Assembly: GCF_008369915.1 (NCBI RefSeq)
Contig: NZ_VSRN01000001.1
Location: 3,344,501-3,408,500 of the forward strand
Origin: Dyadobacter sp. UC 10
GTDB lineage: Bacteria > Bacteroidota > Bacteroidia > Cytophagales > Spirosomataceae
Reading direction: 5' to 3'
DNA: 64,000 bases
Part shown: positions 16,834 through 24,855 of the stretch, piece after piece
Numbering within the stretch: position 1 is the first letter of the stretch
Layout of the letters: each line of letters begins with the position of its first letter
Translations under genes and position numbers: made by a program
The notes under the pieces: generated by a model
The model's input: only the letters and a program-made list of their open reading frames with translations
What the model was told of the DNA's origin: nothing
The model's database searches: none

Positions 16834-16888
16834 CCGTCAGCTAAAGCAGACGGTTATTGAATCAATTTCCGTCGGCTTCAGCCAACGG
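16834..16888. repeat. Pair of inverted REP-like palindromes
   Basis: CCGTCAGCTAAAGCAGACGG (16834-16853) and CCGTCGGCTTCAGCCAACGG (16869-16888) are imperfect palindromes of the same kind in opposite orientation, 15 bp apart. The core GGCTTCAGCC also appears in the repeat at 22020-22038. This arrangement resembles repetitive extragenic palindrome pairs. Confidence 0.65.
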
Positions 16889-16916
16889 GCACAGGGCATC
16901 GGCATCGCCCAGATGC

Positions 16917-18299
16917 CTATTTCTTCGCCTTCTTCAGCGCCTCTGTCGTCAACCAATATTTCGCAATCATATTCGGAACCTCCCACTCAGGCAATTTGCC
17001 CGCTTTGAGAAATCCCATATAAGCATTCGCTACCTGCGCGAAGTGCGATTCGTGACCAGTATCGTATTTCGCAGGAATCGTAATCTCCCAACCCGCCGCA
17101 ATCTTCTTCAATTCCACACCCGGATATTTATCTGAAACAGCCTTGAACGCCGCCGCAACGCCATCTTCGTAAGCTTTCGACTTATCGGTATTTTCAATAA
17201 ACAAAACAGGCTTGTATTTCTGGTCTTTACCCTGGCGCACGATCAGGTTTGCTTTCGAGCCTTTCATAATCGAGTAATGCGTGTCGCCGGTACCTTCCGG
17301 GGCCTGGAAGTTCCACAGAACGGATACTTTCGCGTGCACACCTTTCAGCTTGTAAGTCATCTCGCCATTTGAATACACATTCAAAACAGTATCCTTCACA
17401 TCCTTTTTCAGGAAATCAGGAAAAGTTTCGCTTTTGGTGACGAGCTTGAATTGCGAGGGTGTCAGTTGCGTAGCAGTGCGTTTTGCATTCAGCAGCTCAA
17501 TGTCTTTTTTGTAATCCAGAGACACATCAGGAAACGCACTCCATTGAACCAGGTCGACCAAGTGCGTAGTAACGTCCACCATTCCTTCGCCTTGCTGGGC
17601 CACATCAAAAAACCAGGTCGGGCGCACGAGTGGCTCGCCGGAAATGTATTTGAAATAATGGTGCACACTTTCCTTCACCACCGCCGGATTTTCAGGAGTA
17701 CCTTTTTGCAGCTCTCCGAAAATCGCCGGAATGGAAGCCAACTCGCGCTGCAAAGTATTGGTGATCTCATAACGCTCGGTCATGATATCGTACAGCAACA
17801 CTTTGTTCTTCTCCGCACTGGCGAATGCTTCTTTCAACTTATCAAAACCTGCCGCATCAATCGCCATTGGTTTGTCGGCCAATACGTTAAGGCTTGCGTC
17901 GACGGATTTTTTAATGTAATCGGTCTTTTTCTGATTATTACCAGCCAGAACCACCACATTTCCCTTTTTCTCGGCCAGCATTTTGTCCATGAAATCTGCG
18001 CCGGTGTATACTTCTTCTTTCCAATGCGTCGGATTTTCGGGAGCAGCGTTGTATTTCTCCACTTTGTCAAGATAAGCTTTCACGTCCGGACCTTCGGTTG
18101 CATAGACATAAGCCACCGAATCGACATCGTCATACATTGATTTCTGTACCAAAGCCGCGTGGAAATGACCCGGCTCGACTACGATCAGACTCAGCGGTTT
18201 TTTCGTCGCCTCGTCACTTGCTTCCTCTTTCTTCGAATTACAGCTCTGATTAAATACCATTGCGCTCAATAAAGCGATTGTCAAGAGTTCTTTTTTCAT
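16917..18299 (-). CDS. Gfo/Idh/MocA-type oxidoreductase lipoprotein
   Basis: The 460-residue protein starts MKKELLTIALLSAMVFNQSC. The cysteine at residue 20 followed by a charged linker points to a lipoprotein, although the lipobox is weak. The N-terminal half is a Rossmann-like NAD-binding region (SLIVVEPGHFHAALV, VVVLAGNNQKKTDYI) with LADKPMAID, the counterpart of the EKP motif in this superfamily. The C-terminal half matches the layout of the putative oxidoreductase C-terminal domain. The ATG at 18299 is preferred over one ten codons upstream, because the signal sequence then begins with MKK. It follows nagB by 45 bp, which suggests a role with amino sugars outside the cytoplasm. The substrate is unknown. 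Confidence 0.82.
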   Translation of the reverse strand: MKKELLTIALLSAMVFNQSCNSKKEEASDEATKKPLSLIVVEPGHFHAALVQKSMYDDVDSVAYVYATEGPDVKAYLDKVEKYNAAPENPTHWKEEVYTGADFMDKMLAEKKGNVVVLAGNNQKKTDYIKKSVDASLNVLADKPMAIDAAGFDKLKEAFASAEKNKVLLYDIMTERYEITNTLQRELASIPAIFGELQKGTPENPAVVKESVHHYFKYISGEPLVRPTWFFDVAQQGEGMVDVTTHLVDLVQWSAFPDVSLDYKKDIELLNAKRTATQLTPSQFKLVTKSETFPDFLKKDVKDTVLNVYSNGEMTYKLKGVHAKVSVLWNFQAPEGTGDTHYSIMKGSKANLIVRQGKDQKYKPVLFIENTDKSKAYEDGVAAAFKAVSDKYPGVELKKIAAGWEITIPAKYDTGHESHFAQVANAYMGFLKAGKLPEWEVPNMIAKYWLTTEALKKAKK

Positions 18300-18344
18300 T
18301 TGAATGGATTGAGGTAATAATTGCAAGATAGTTTCAAAACGAAA

Positions 18345-19121
18345 CTACGCCTGACTGTACGACGAAATTTCTTTCAGTTTCCCTGAACTGTCCTTATCAA
18401 TATACAAAATCGCGTTCGGGTGCTTACGGAGAATCGTCGCCGGATAAGCTTCTTGAATCTCCGACTCTACCGTATGGTAAATTGCCTGCGCCTTCTTCTC
18501 GCCGGGCACCATTGCGAATGCGTAAGTCGATTTCAATAGTGTCGGAATCGTAAGCGTCAATGCAGTTTCCGGCACTTCGTCGAATGTATCGAAGCATTCA
18601 TCATTCACCTGCTGCTGGCGGCAGGCTTCGTCGAGCTCCACTTGTTTTACAACCAGAGGATCGTCAAAAAATGCCACATGAGGGTCGTTGAATGCCAAAT
18701 GCCCGTTTTCGCCGATGCCCATGCAAACGATATCGATCGGGTATTTTTCCAAAAGCGCAGCATAACGTTCACACTCCGCATTCAGATCGGAAGCATTCCC
18801 GTCGAGATACGAAACAGAACGCGGGTTCACGTGATCGAATAAACGCACTTTCAGGAAATACCCGAAATTCTGCGGCGCGTCGGCAGCGATGCCCACATAT
18901 TCGTCCATGTGAAATGCATTGACCTTATCCCATCGTATGCCGGTTTCGGTTCTCAATGCAGTCAGAAATTCATTTTGCGAAGGCGCGGAAGCGAAGATGA
19001 TATTTACAAATTCTTTGATATCCTGCAATTCACGGATCTTGTCGGCCACCGCTTTCGCCGCGGTTTCACCCATTTCCTGCCGTGTTTCAAAGATTTTAAC
19101 TTCCAGATTGTCAACTTTCAT
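18345..19121 (-). CDS. nagB: Glucosamine-6-phosphate deaminase/isomerase
   Basis: The 258-residue protein converts glucosamine-6-phosphate to fructose-6-phosphate and ammonia, the step that feeds amino sugars into glycolysis. Family motifs are present: FHMDEYVG with the catalytic aspartate, GIGENGHLAFNDP, and a C-terminal ATILRKHPNAILYID. The length is normal for the short, non-allosteric form. The nagA stop is 6 bp upstream, so the two are translated from one message. Together with the transporter at 20524-21852 they form an N-acetylglucosamine pathway. Confidence 0.92.
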   Translation of the reverse strand: MKVDNLEVKIFETRQEMGETAAKAVADKIRELQDIKEFVNIIFASAPSQNEFLTALRTETGIRWDKVNAFHMDEYVGIAADAPQNFGYFLKVRLFDHVNPRSVSYLDGNASDLNAECERYAALLEKYPIDIVCMGIGENGHLAFNDPHVAFFDDPLVVKQVELDEACRQQQVNDECFDTFDEVPETALTLTIPTLLKSTYAFAMVPGEKKAQAIYHTVESEIQEAYPATILRKHPNAILYIDKDSSGKLKEISSYSQA

Positions 19122-19127
19122 TCTCGA

Positions 19128-20309
19128 TCAGTAAGGTTTTTGGTAAATGGTTTTTCCGGCGACGATCGTACGCTGGATATTTATATTTTGGTCAAAAATC
19201 ACAATGTCGGCATCCTTGCCAGCAGCGAGCGTGCCTTTTCTATGATCTACGCCCATAATTCGCGCCGGGGTAGTCGAACCCATTCTTACTGCATCAAGCA
19301 GCGAAACGTCCGCGATTTGTACCATCGTGCGAACCAGGCGATCAAACGTGGAAACGCTTCCGGCAAAAGAGGTACGGTCGGGCAGCTTGGCTACGCCGTC
19401 TTCAATGATCACTTTCAAGCCGTTTTTCAGTGAGCCGAGTGTGCTTTCTCCTTCCGGCATTCCGGCGCCACGCATGGCGTCGGTGATCAATGCGGTACGG
19501 TCGGCTCCTTTTATTTTATATATCAACTTCAAAAGCGGCGCGGGCAAATGCACGCCGTCGGCGATGATCTCCACATCCATATCCAGCAAAAAAGCGCTTT
19601 CAATGGTTCCCGCATAACGAAATGCATTTCGCCTCGTCACGCCAGACATTGCTGAATAGAGGTGCGTCGCCAGCGTGTAGCCATTTTCATAAGCATCCAG
19701 CACATCTTCATAAATCGCATCCGTATGCGCCACTGCCGCCAGAATGCCTTTTTGTTTTAATCTTCTACCAAAATCAATAGCCCCCGGCAACTCCGGTGCC
19801 GCGCTCCACCGCGTGATTGACGATGAATAGGCGAGTACTTCTTCATATTCCGCGGGATCAGGATTTCGAATGTACCGGGGATCCTGCGCGCCCCGCTGGC
19901 TCAATGCAAAATAAGGTCCCTCCAAATGCATTCCGAGGAATTGCGCGCCTTTGGTATTGATTGCATTTGCTTTTTCATACAAATCCAGTGTTTCCAATAA
20001 ATCCTCTTTCTCACTCGTCAAAGTGGTCGGTACCATGGCGGTTGTACCATATTGCGCATGCGTTTCAGCAATGCCCAGAAACGCCGCTACGCTCCCGTCC
20101 ATAAAATCATGTCCTCCTCCGCCATGAATGTGTAAGTCAATAAAACCAGGAGCCACATAATGTCCGCCCGCATCAATGATTTCAGCACCCGGCACATCAA
20201 CATCTCCCTGATGAATTCCAGCAATTTTTCCATCCTCAATTACCAGCGTACCATTTTTGATATAGCGGTAAGGGGTGATTAGTGTGCAGTTAGTAATGAC
20301 AGTGCGCAT
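19128..20309 (-). CDS. nagA: N-acetylglucosamine-6-phosphate deacetylase
   Basis: The 393-residue amidohydrolase removes acetate from N-acetylglucosamine-6-phosphate in the cytoplasm. The metal motif PGFIDLHIHG, the substrate loop GMHLEGPYF, the histidines in VAHTDA and ATHLYSAM, and the catalytic aspartate in LITDAMRGAG are all visible. The length is normal. It lies between the heptamer repeats (upstream) and nagB (6 bp downstream). The 214-bp gap to the transporter gene is filled by repeat arrays, so it is unclear whether transcription runs through from the transporter. Confidence 0.93.
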   Translation of the reverse strand: MRTVITNCTLITPYRYIKNGTLVIEDGKIAGIHQGDVDVPGAEIIDAGGHYVAPGFIDLHIHGGGGHDFMDGSVAAFLGIAETHAQYGTTAMVPTTLTSEKEDLLETLDLYEKANAINTKGAQFLGMHLEGPYFALSQRGAQDPRYIRNPDPAEYEEVLAYSSSITRWSAAPELPGAIDFGRRLKQKGILAAVAHTDAIYEDVLDAYENGYTLATHLYSAMSGVTRRNAFRYAGTIESAFLLDMDVEIIADGVHLPAPLLKLIYKIKGADRTALITDAMRGAGMPEGESTLGSLKNGLKVIIEDGVAKLPDRTSFAGSVSTFDRLVRTMVQIADVSLLDAVRMGSTTPARIMGVDHRKGTLAAGKDADIVIFDQNINIQRTIVAGKTIYQKPY

Positions 20310-20325
20310 GATTTGTTGTTTGCTT

Positions 20326-20371
20326 TTAGCAGTTAGCAGTTAGCAGTTAGCAGTTAGCAGTTAGTTGTTAG
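20326..20371. repeat. Heptamer tandem repeat TTAGCAG
   Basis: Five perfect TTAGCAG units (20326-20360) are followed by a degenerate unit TTAGTTG and a partial one. The array starts 16 bp upstream of the nagA start codon, where it could affect translation or promoter spacing. Confidence 0.9.
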
Positions 20372-20432
20372 CTATTTATTTATAGAATTCTGTTTGTTCT
20401 AATAGTATATTATTGTCTTTGCTTCTTGCCCT

Positions 20433-20535
20433 CTAAAAGCTAAAAGCTAAAAGCTAAAAGCTAAAAGCTAAAAGCTAAAAGCTAAAAGCTAAAAGCTAAA
20501 AGCTAAAAGCTAAAAGCTAAAAGCTAAAAGCTAAA
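20433..20535. repeat. Heptamer tandem repeat CTAAAAG, 14 units
   Basis: Fourteen perfect CTAAAAG units (20433-20530) plus a partial CTAAA. The right end enters the sugar transporter gene: its last codons and TAG stop (20524-20526) are made of repeat sequence read on the minus strand. The unit is related to the neighbouring TTAGCAG array, which begins with CTTTTAG, the reverse complement of this unit. Confidence 0.95.
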
Positions 20536-21852
20536 CCCCCACCTCCTCAACTTGTGCCCCCAAATTGCATAATACACCAGATACAAATAACAAGGCAACA
20601 GCACCCAATAAGCCTGACGCACATCCAGCTGATCCGCAAAATACCCGTAGAAAAGTGGCATGATCGCATTTCCGCAAAGCCCCATGATCATGATGGAAGC
20701 GCCCAACTTGGTAAATCTTCCCAGATCATCCAGTGCCAACGGCCATATTCCGGCCCAGACCAGGGAATTGGCCAGACCAAGCAACACCACAAACCAAATT
20801 GAAAGATCCGCGCTATGTCCCAGGAAATCGACCTGGCCTTTTGCAAAAATGATCAGTAATGTAAATGCGGTTCCCAGCAATGTGCACACACGCAATGCAT
20901 TGACCTGACTAATGAATTTCGGTATCAATGCAATACCGATCAAATAGCCGCAAATCGTACAGAACAAAGTGTAGGAAGGAAAAACTTTAGCCTCGAGCAG
21001 ATCGATCCCCATTGAATTGGCATAACCTATTATGGTATCGATCGCAATCACCTGCGTGCCCACGTGCAGAAAGATAGCCAGTGCGCCGAGGATTAAATGC
21101 GGGAACTGGAAAATGCTGTTTTTACCCGCGTTAACAGAAGCCAGCTCGTCACTCTCGTGCTCCGTGTCTATTTCAGGAAGGGGCGATTTGAATACCAGAA
21201 ATCCAAGCACAAACAGGAAAGTGCCCAAAGCAATGTAGGGATTGATTACGCGGCGGATCAGCTCGTCAAGCGCCGCGCCGCGCTGGGTATCGTCCATGGT
21301 GCTGAGCTGGGCAAAGAGGTCAGTGTCAGTTGGTTTTAAAATTACTGCTGCAAAAACGATCGGCGACAAAATGCCCGCTGCCTTGTTGCAGATCCCCATC
21401 ATACTGATCCGCTGGGCCGCTCTTTCTTTTGCGCCCAAAATGGTGATGTAAGGATTAGCAGCAGTTTGCAAAATCGCCAATCCGATCCCGATGGTGAACA
21501 GACCGAGGAGAAATATCTCGTAAGTGCGCGTCATCGCTGCCGGTACGAAAATGAATGCCCCCGCCGCCATCGCCCAGAAACCAAACATCATACCTTTCTT
21601 GAAACCCACCTTTTTTAATAAAAAGGAAGAAGGTACCGACATGACGAAATAGGCGATGTAAAACGCGAATGCGACGAGATAAGCCTGAAAACTGGTCAGC
21701 TCACAGGCGATTTTAAAATAGGGGATCAATATCGAATTGACCCAGGAAATAAAACCGAAAATGAAAAACATCACCCCGATCAGAAAGATCGAAATGTTGG
21801 TTTCGTTTCGGCTAAGGGTCTCAACTTTGACGGCGATTGTTGCTTCTTTCAT
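20524..21852 (-). CDS. Sugar MFS transporter, NagP/FucP-like
   Basis: The 442-residue protein has twelve predicted membrane helices and belongs to the FucP/NagP branch of the major facilitator superfamily, proton-linked sugar importers of the inner membrane. Visible landmarks include FFIFGFISWVNSILIPYFK at the first helix, LQTAANPYI in the fifth and LGLANSLVWAGIWPLAL in the C-terminal half. With nagA and nagB next to it, N-acetylglucosamine is the likely substrate (NagP), but specificity cannot be read from sequence alone. The final residues FSF and the stop come from the heptamer repeat, so the natural C terminus appears to have been replaced or trimmed by the array. Confidence 0.85.
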   Translation of the reverse strand: MKEATIAVKVETLSRNETNISIFLIGVMFFIFGFISWVNSILIPYFKIACELTSFQAYLVAFAFYIAYFVMSVPSSFLLKKVGFKKGMMFGFWAMAAGAFIFVPAAMTRTYEIFLLGLFTIGIGLAILQTAANPYITILGAKERAAQRISMMGICNKAAGILSPIVFAAVILKPTDTDLFAQLSTMDDTQRGAALDELIRRVINPYIALGTFLFVLGFLVFKSPLPEIDTEHESDELASVNAGKNSIFQFPHLILGALAIFLHVGTQVIAIDTIIGYANSMGIDLLEAKVFPSYTLFCTICGYLIGIALIPKFISQVNALRVCTLLGTAFTLLIIFAKGQVDFLGHSADLSIWFVVLLGLANSLVWAGIWPLALDDLGRFTKLGASIMIMGLCGNAIMPLFYGYFADQLDVRQAYWVLLPCYLYLVYYAIWGHKLRRWGFSF

Positions 21853-21900
21853 TGAGTTACTGCTTTCATTAATGTAAAGAGTTTAGGATCTGTGGCGTTG

Positions 21901-22038
21901 GTGCAAATAGCGCTTGCAATCAATTGCCCCGGACTTTAGTCAGTTAGTGCTAATAGCGCCTGCATCAATTGCCCCGGACTTTAGTCAGTTAGTGCAAATA
22001 GCGCTTGCAATCAATTGCCCCGGGCTTCAGCCCGGGGA
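21901..22038. repeat. Three tandem copies of a 46-bp element, the last ending in a perfect hairpin
   Basis: Copies lie at 21901-21946, 21947-21991 and 21992-22038, each beginning GTGCAAATAGCGCTTGCAAT or a near match and then CAATTGCCCCGG. In copy three the end is the perfect palindrome CCCCGGGCTTCAGCCCGGGG. In copies one and two it has decayed to CCCCGGACTTTAGTCAGTTA. The array lies between the transporter start and the stop of the downstream-facing oxidoreductase gene. Confidence 0.9.
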
Positions 22039-22050
22039 CCAAAAAGAAAA

Positions 22051-23448
22051 TTAAACCGTAGGTTCCCAGCCCTTTTGATATTCCCTCTTCCAGAACTTCT
22101 CAGCTGCTTTATTCCCTTTAATATGTCCGTTTGTGGGATCAATGTTCAATGTGTCTCCCGACCGTATTGCAATATTCCCAAGCTGAGCGAGTAATGTACT
22201 TTGGTGTCCGCCCACGATTTCTGCGTTCAGCGCGGTGCCTTTTTTAATCCCATCGAAGAAGTTCTGAATGTGGAGCGCGTCGAGTCCCTGTGATGGGTTC
22301 ATCTTATTGAGGGGGTCGATCACAAAGTCGTTTTTAGCTTCTTTTACCAGCTTGTTTTTCAAATCAAATATCTGGTAAGTATTGCCTTCGCCTATTTGCA
22401 GGGAACCATTGTCGCCATAAAACACAACCCCGACGCTGGCGCCTTCGATCGTGCGGCCATTGCAGCTCCTGCCTTCCCACGTCATCGCGGTATTGTTGGC
22501 AAATTCGAGGTTGATAACTTGTGTATCCGGCGTTTCCCAATCGTCTTTGTAACGGTAACGCCCGCCCGAGGAAGTTACTCTGGTCGGATAATCGACCTGC
22601 AAACCCCACCGCATCAAATCCAGCATGTGAGTACCGTTGTTGAGTGCCTCGCCCGTGCCCCAATTCCAAAACCAATGCCAGTTGTAATGCACCACATTGT
22701 CTTTATAAGCCTTACGCGGCGCCGGCCCCTGCCATAATTCGTAATCAAGCCATGAAGGGACAGCTACTTCTTTACCAATACCGATCGACGCGCGGTTGTT
22801 GGTATACCAGCCTTTTGCAAAGTAAACCCGACCGATTACACCCTCATGCACCGCCTTGATCGCGCCAGCCACATTCGGCCAGGAGCGTCGCTGGTTGCCC
22901 ATTTGGATGACATTCTTGTATTTTTTCGCAGCCGCGATCAACAGCTCGCCTTCATGCGGATTGTGGCTGCATGGTTTTTCGAGGTAAACGTGCTTGCCTG
23001 CTTTGGAAGCCAATATTGCCGCAGGTGCGTGCCAGTGATCCGGAGCCGCTACCACCAGCGCGTCCATATCCTTATTTTCCAGCGCCTTTCTGAAATCAGG
23101 CACATTCGCTGGTTTGTATTTGGCGATTTCATTAACTGTACTGATCGCCTTTTCGGCAGCGCGGGAGTCTACATCCGAAATGGAAACGACTTCGCAATTG
23201 GGCTGCAATGCGTAATTGGAAGATAACGCAAGTCCCCGGCTGTTCACGCCCATCATACCTACGCGCACTTTCTCATTTGCGCCAATGATCTTCGCGTAGC
23301 TTTTTGGAGTAAAACCGGGTAAAACGCCGCCAAATGCCAGCATCGCGCTTCCCGCAAGTGATTTTTTAATGAAATCACGTCTGTTATTTTCATCGCCCGA
23401 CACCGCCGGAATGTTCTCGTTTTGATTATCTTTTGAATTGCTTGACAT
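22051..23448 (-). CDS. Gfo/Idh/MocA family oxidoreductase with Tat signal
   Basis: The 465-residue protein starts with a twin-arginine signal (NRRDFIKKSLAGSAMLAFGG), so it is probably folded with its NAD(P) and exported to the periplasm. The Rossmann motif VGMMGVNSRG, DALVVAAPDHWH and the EKPCSH segment with the conserved lysine are clear, and a C-terminal substrate domain follows. Secreted members of this superfamily include NAD-dependent glycosidases (GH109) as well as dehydrogenases, so either activity is possible. It lies 80 bp after the propeller gene at the end of a likely five-gene block under the LacI-type operator at 28701. Confidence 0.9.
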   Translation of the reverse strand: MSSNSKDNQNENIPAVSGDENNRRDFIKKSLAGSAMLAFGGVLPGFTPKSYAKIIGANEKVRVGMMGVNSRGLALSSNYALQPNCEVVSISDVDSRAAEKAISTVNEIAKYKPANVPDFRKALENKDMDALVVAAPDHWHAPAAILASKAGKHVYLEKPCSHNPHEGELLIAAAKKYKNVIQMGNQRRSWPNVAGAIKAVHEGVIGRVYFAKGWYTNNRASIGIGKEVAVPSWLDYELWQGPAPRKAYKDNVVHYNWHWFWNWGTGEALNNGTHMLDLMRWGLQVDYPTRVTSSGGRYRYKDDWETPDTQVINLEFANNTAMTWEGRSCNGRTIEGASVGVVFYGDNGSLQIGEGNTYQIFDLKNKLVKEAKNDFVIDPLNKMNPSQGLDALHIQNFFDGIKKGTALNAEIVGGHQSTLLAQLGNIAIRSGDTLNIDPTNGHIKGNKAAEKFWKREYQKGWEPTV

Positions 23449-23528
23449 GGGTTTCAGGTTTAATATTTTTGGTTAAATAAAGCGTTGAAATAGAAATAAT
23501 ACTGGTATTCTGCTCACTGCGAACTTGA

Positions 23529-24848
23529 TTATGTAAATGGATTCGGAATCTTCACCAGATCCTCGATCAGTTTCCCTTCATGCTCAAATCGGGCGAGTGT
23601 GAATACATCGCCATTTGCGCCTACTGCAATGGAATTCACGTAAGTCGGTCTTCCTCCATCTTCATAAAACACAGGCCCGTGATCCGTGTAGGTTTGCGAA
23701 GGGATATGGAAAGTGATCAAATGCAAATTTTCCAAACCCTTTGCTGCTCCCTTCGCAATCTGCTTCTCACCTTTCAGCCTTTTTCCATCCACATAAACAG
23801 GCCCGCCGGTGAGATAATAAATTGTTTCCTGGTCAGGACCGAGTTGAAAACCGAGGTACCCGTAGCTAAACTGATCAAACATCCCGCTTTTCTTCGAGGG
23901 ACTTGAAGTAATGCGCTCCACAATCTCAATAGTCTCTTTGCGGGGATCAAAGCGAAAGAGATAACCCGAGTTACCGTGTACGCCATACGCTACTTTTTCT
24001 TCCGGGTGCCAGAATATCTTCCGCCAGTTGTACGACATACTGCCGGGGCGGGTAGGGTCATATTTGCCAAAGTAATCGAGCCGCAAATCCACATTCTGCA
24101 ACTTTTGGACAGCGCCTACTTCTGGATTATATGTGAAAATATCACCCTCAGCCACCGAGAAATACACATCGCCAAGCTCCGCATCTACAAAGAGCGACCG
24201 GCAAAGCGACCGGAAATCGTCGCCAGGCGTACCGGCTTCACCGTCACCCGAAATCGGTCCCAGGTTTTTCAGCTGATTTTGATCCAGATCATAATGAATG
24301 AAATTGCCATGCGGCCAGGTAATCCCGTACAAATGTCCACGCTCGCGGTCCATTGTCATCGAAACCATTCCTTCCCCATTCGGTACAATCGCCAGATCTT
24401 CAAATGCGCCGGTTTTCAGGTCATAAGAAAGGAAATGCCCGCCAGGATACAGGCCGTAACCTGCTGGTGGCGTTTCGGGCAGCCGGTCCATTCCGTCAAT
24501 CAATTGATAAAAACCGACATGCGTAGAAAAGTACAGCTTCTCATTTCGTTCGTAAAAACGCACGTGACTTTTACCTTGCGGGATTGCTTTTGATTCTTTT
24601 TCACCACATACTTCGGTCAAATCAGCGATAAACGTGACCTGGTCTGTCCGCGGATCGTACGCAAACATCTGGCCGCCGATTTCGTGGTTATCCGAAGAAA
24701 GTACATAGTAGATTTTCCCGTCGCTTGCGGCGGAAATTGCATTATAAGTGTCATGTGCCCGCTCGAAGCCGGAATAATAACGTTTCGCAGTTAAAAAACC
24801 TTTGTCGGCCGGTGCCTCGAAAAACAGTTGTGGGTTAGAATAAGTCAC
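23529..24848 (-). CDS. Beta-propeller-like protein of unknown function
   Basis: The 439-residue protein is built of repeated beta units with aromatic and glycine turns (KIYYVLSSDNHEIGGQMFAYD, GHFLSYDLKTG, GNFIHYDLDQ, GDIFTYNPEVG, GYLFRFDPRKE), which suggests a six- or seven-bladed propeller as in SMP-30 or kelch-like proteins. There is no signal peptide, which is odd because the other block members (22-28.7 kb) carry one. Either the start is wrong or it acts in the cytoplasm. It lies 7 bp after the ceramidase-family gene. The function is not recognised; a sugar lactonase or binding role is conceivable. Confidence 0.75.
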   Translation of the reverse strand: MTYSNPQLFFEAPADKGFLTAKRYYSGFERAHDTYNAISAASDGKIYYVLSSDNHEIGGQMFAYDPRTDQVTFIADLTEVCGEKESKAIPQGKSHVRFYERNEKLYFSTHVGFYQLIDGMDRLPETPPAGYGLYPGGHFLSYDLKTGAFEDLAIVPNGEGMVSMTMDRERGHLYGITWPHGNFIHYDLDQNQLKNLGPISGDGEAGTPGDDFRSLCRSLFVDAELGDVYFSVAEGDIFTYNPEVGAVQKLQNVDLRLDYFGKYDPTRPGSMSYNWRKIFWHPEEKVAYGVHGNSGYLFRFDPRKETIEIVERITSSPSKKSGMFDQFSYGYLGFQLGPDQETIYYLTGGPVYVDGKRLKGEKQIAKGAAKGLENLHLITFHIPSQTYTDHGPVFYEDGGRPTYVNSIAVGANGDVFTLARFEHEGKLIEDLVKIPNPFT

Positions 24849-24855
24849 TATTTCG

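Noticed and set aside
17451..18140. 229-codon + strand frame opposite the oxidoreductase lipoprotein gene
   Set aside because: The minus-strand gene is well supported by signal sequence and Rossmann motifs. The opposite frame has a random-looking composition.
20326..20535. Possible CRISPR array
   Set aside because: The repeats are contiguous 7-bp units without spacers, and no cas genes are present.
23976..24593. 205-codon + strand frame opposite the propeller gene
   Set aside because: The minus-strand protein shows repeated blade motifs; the opposite frame is basic and has no recognisable domain.
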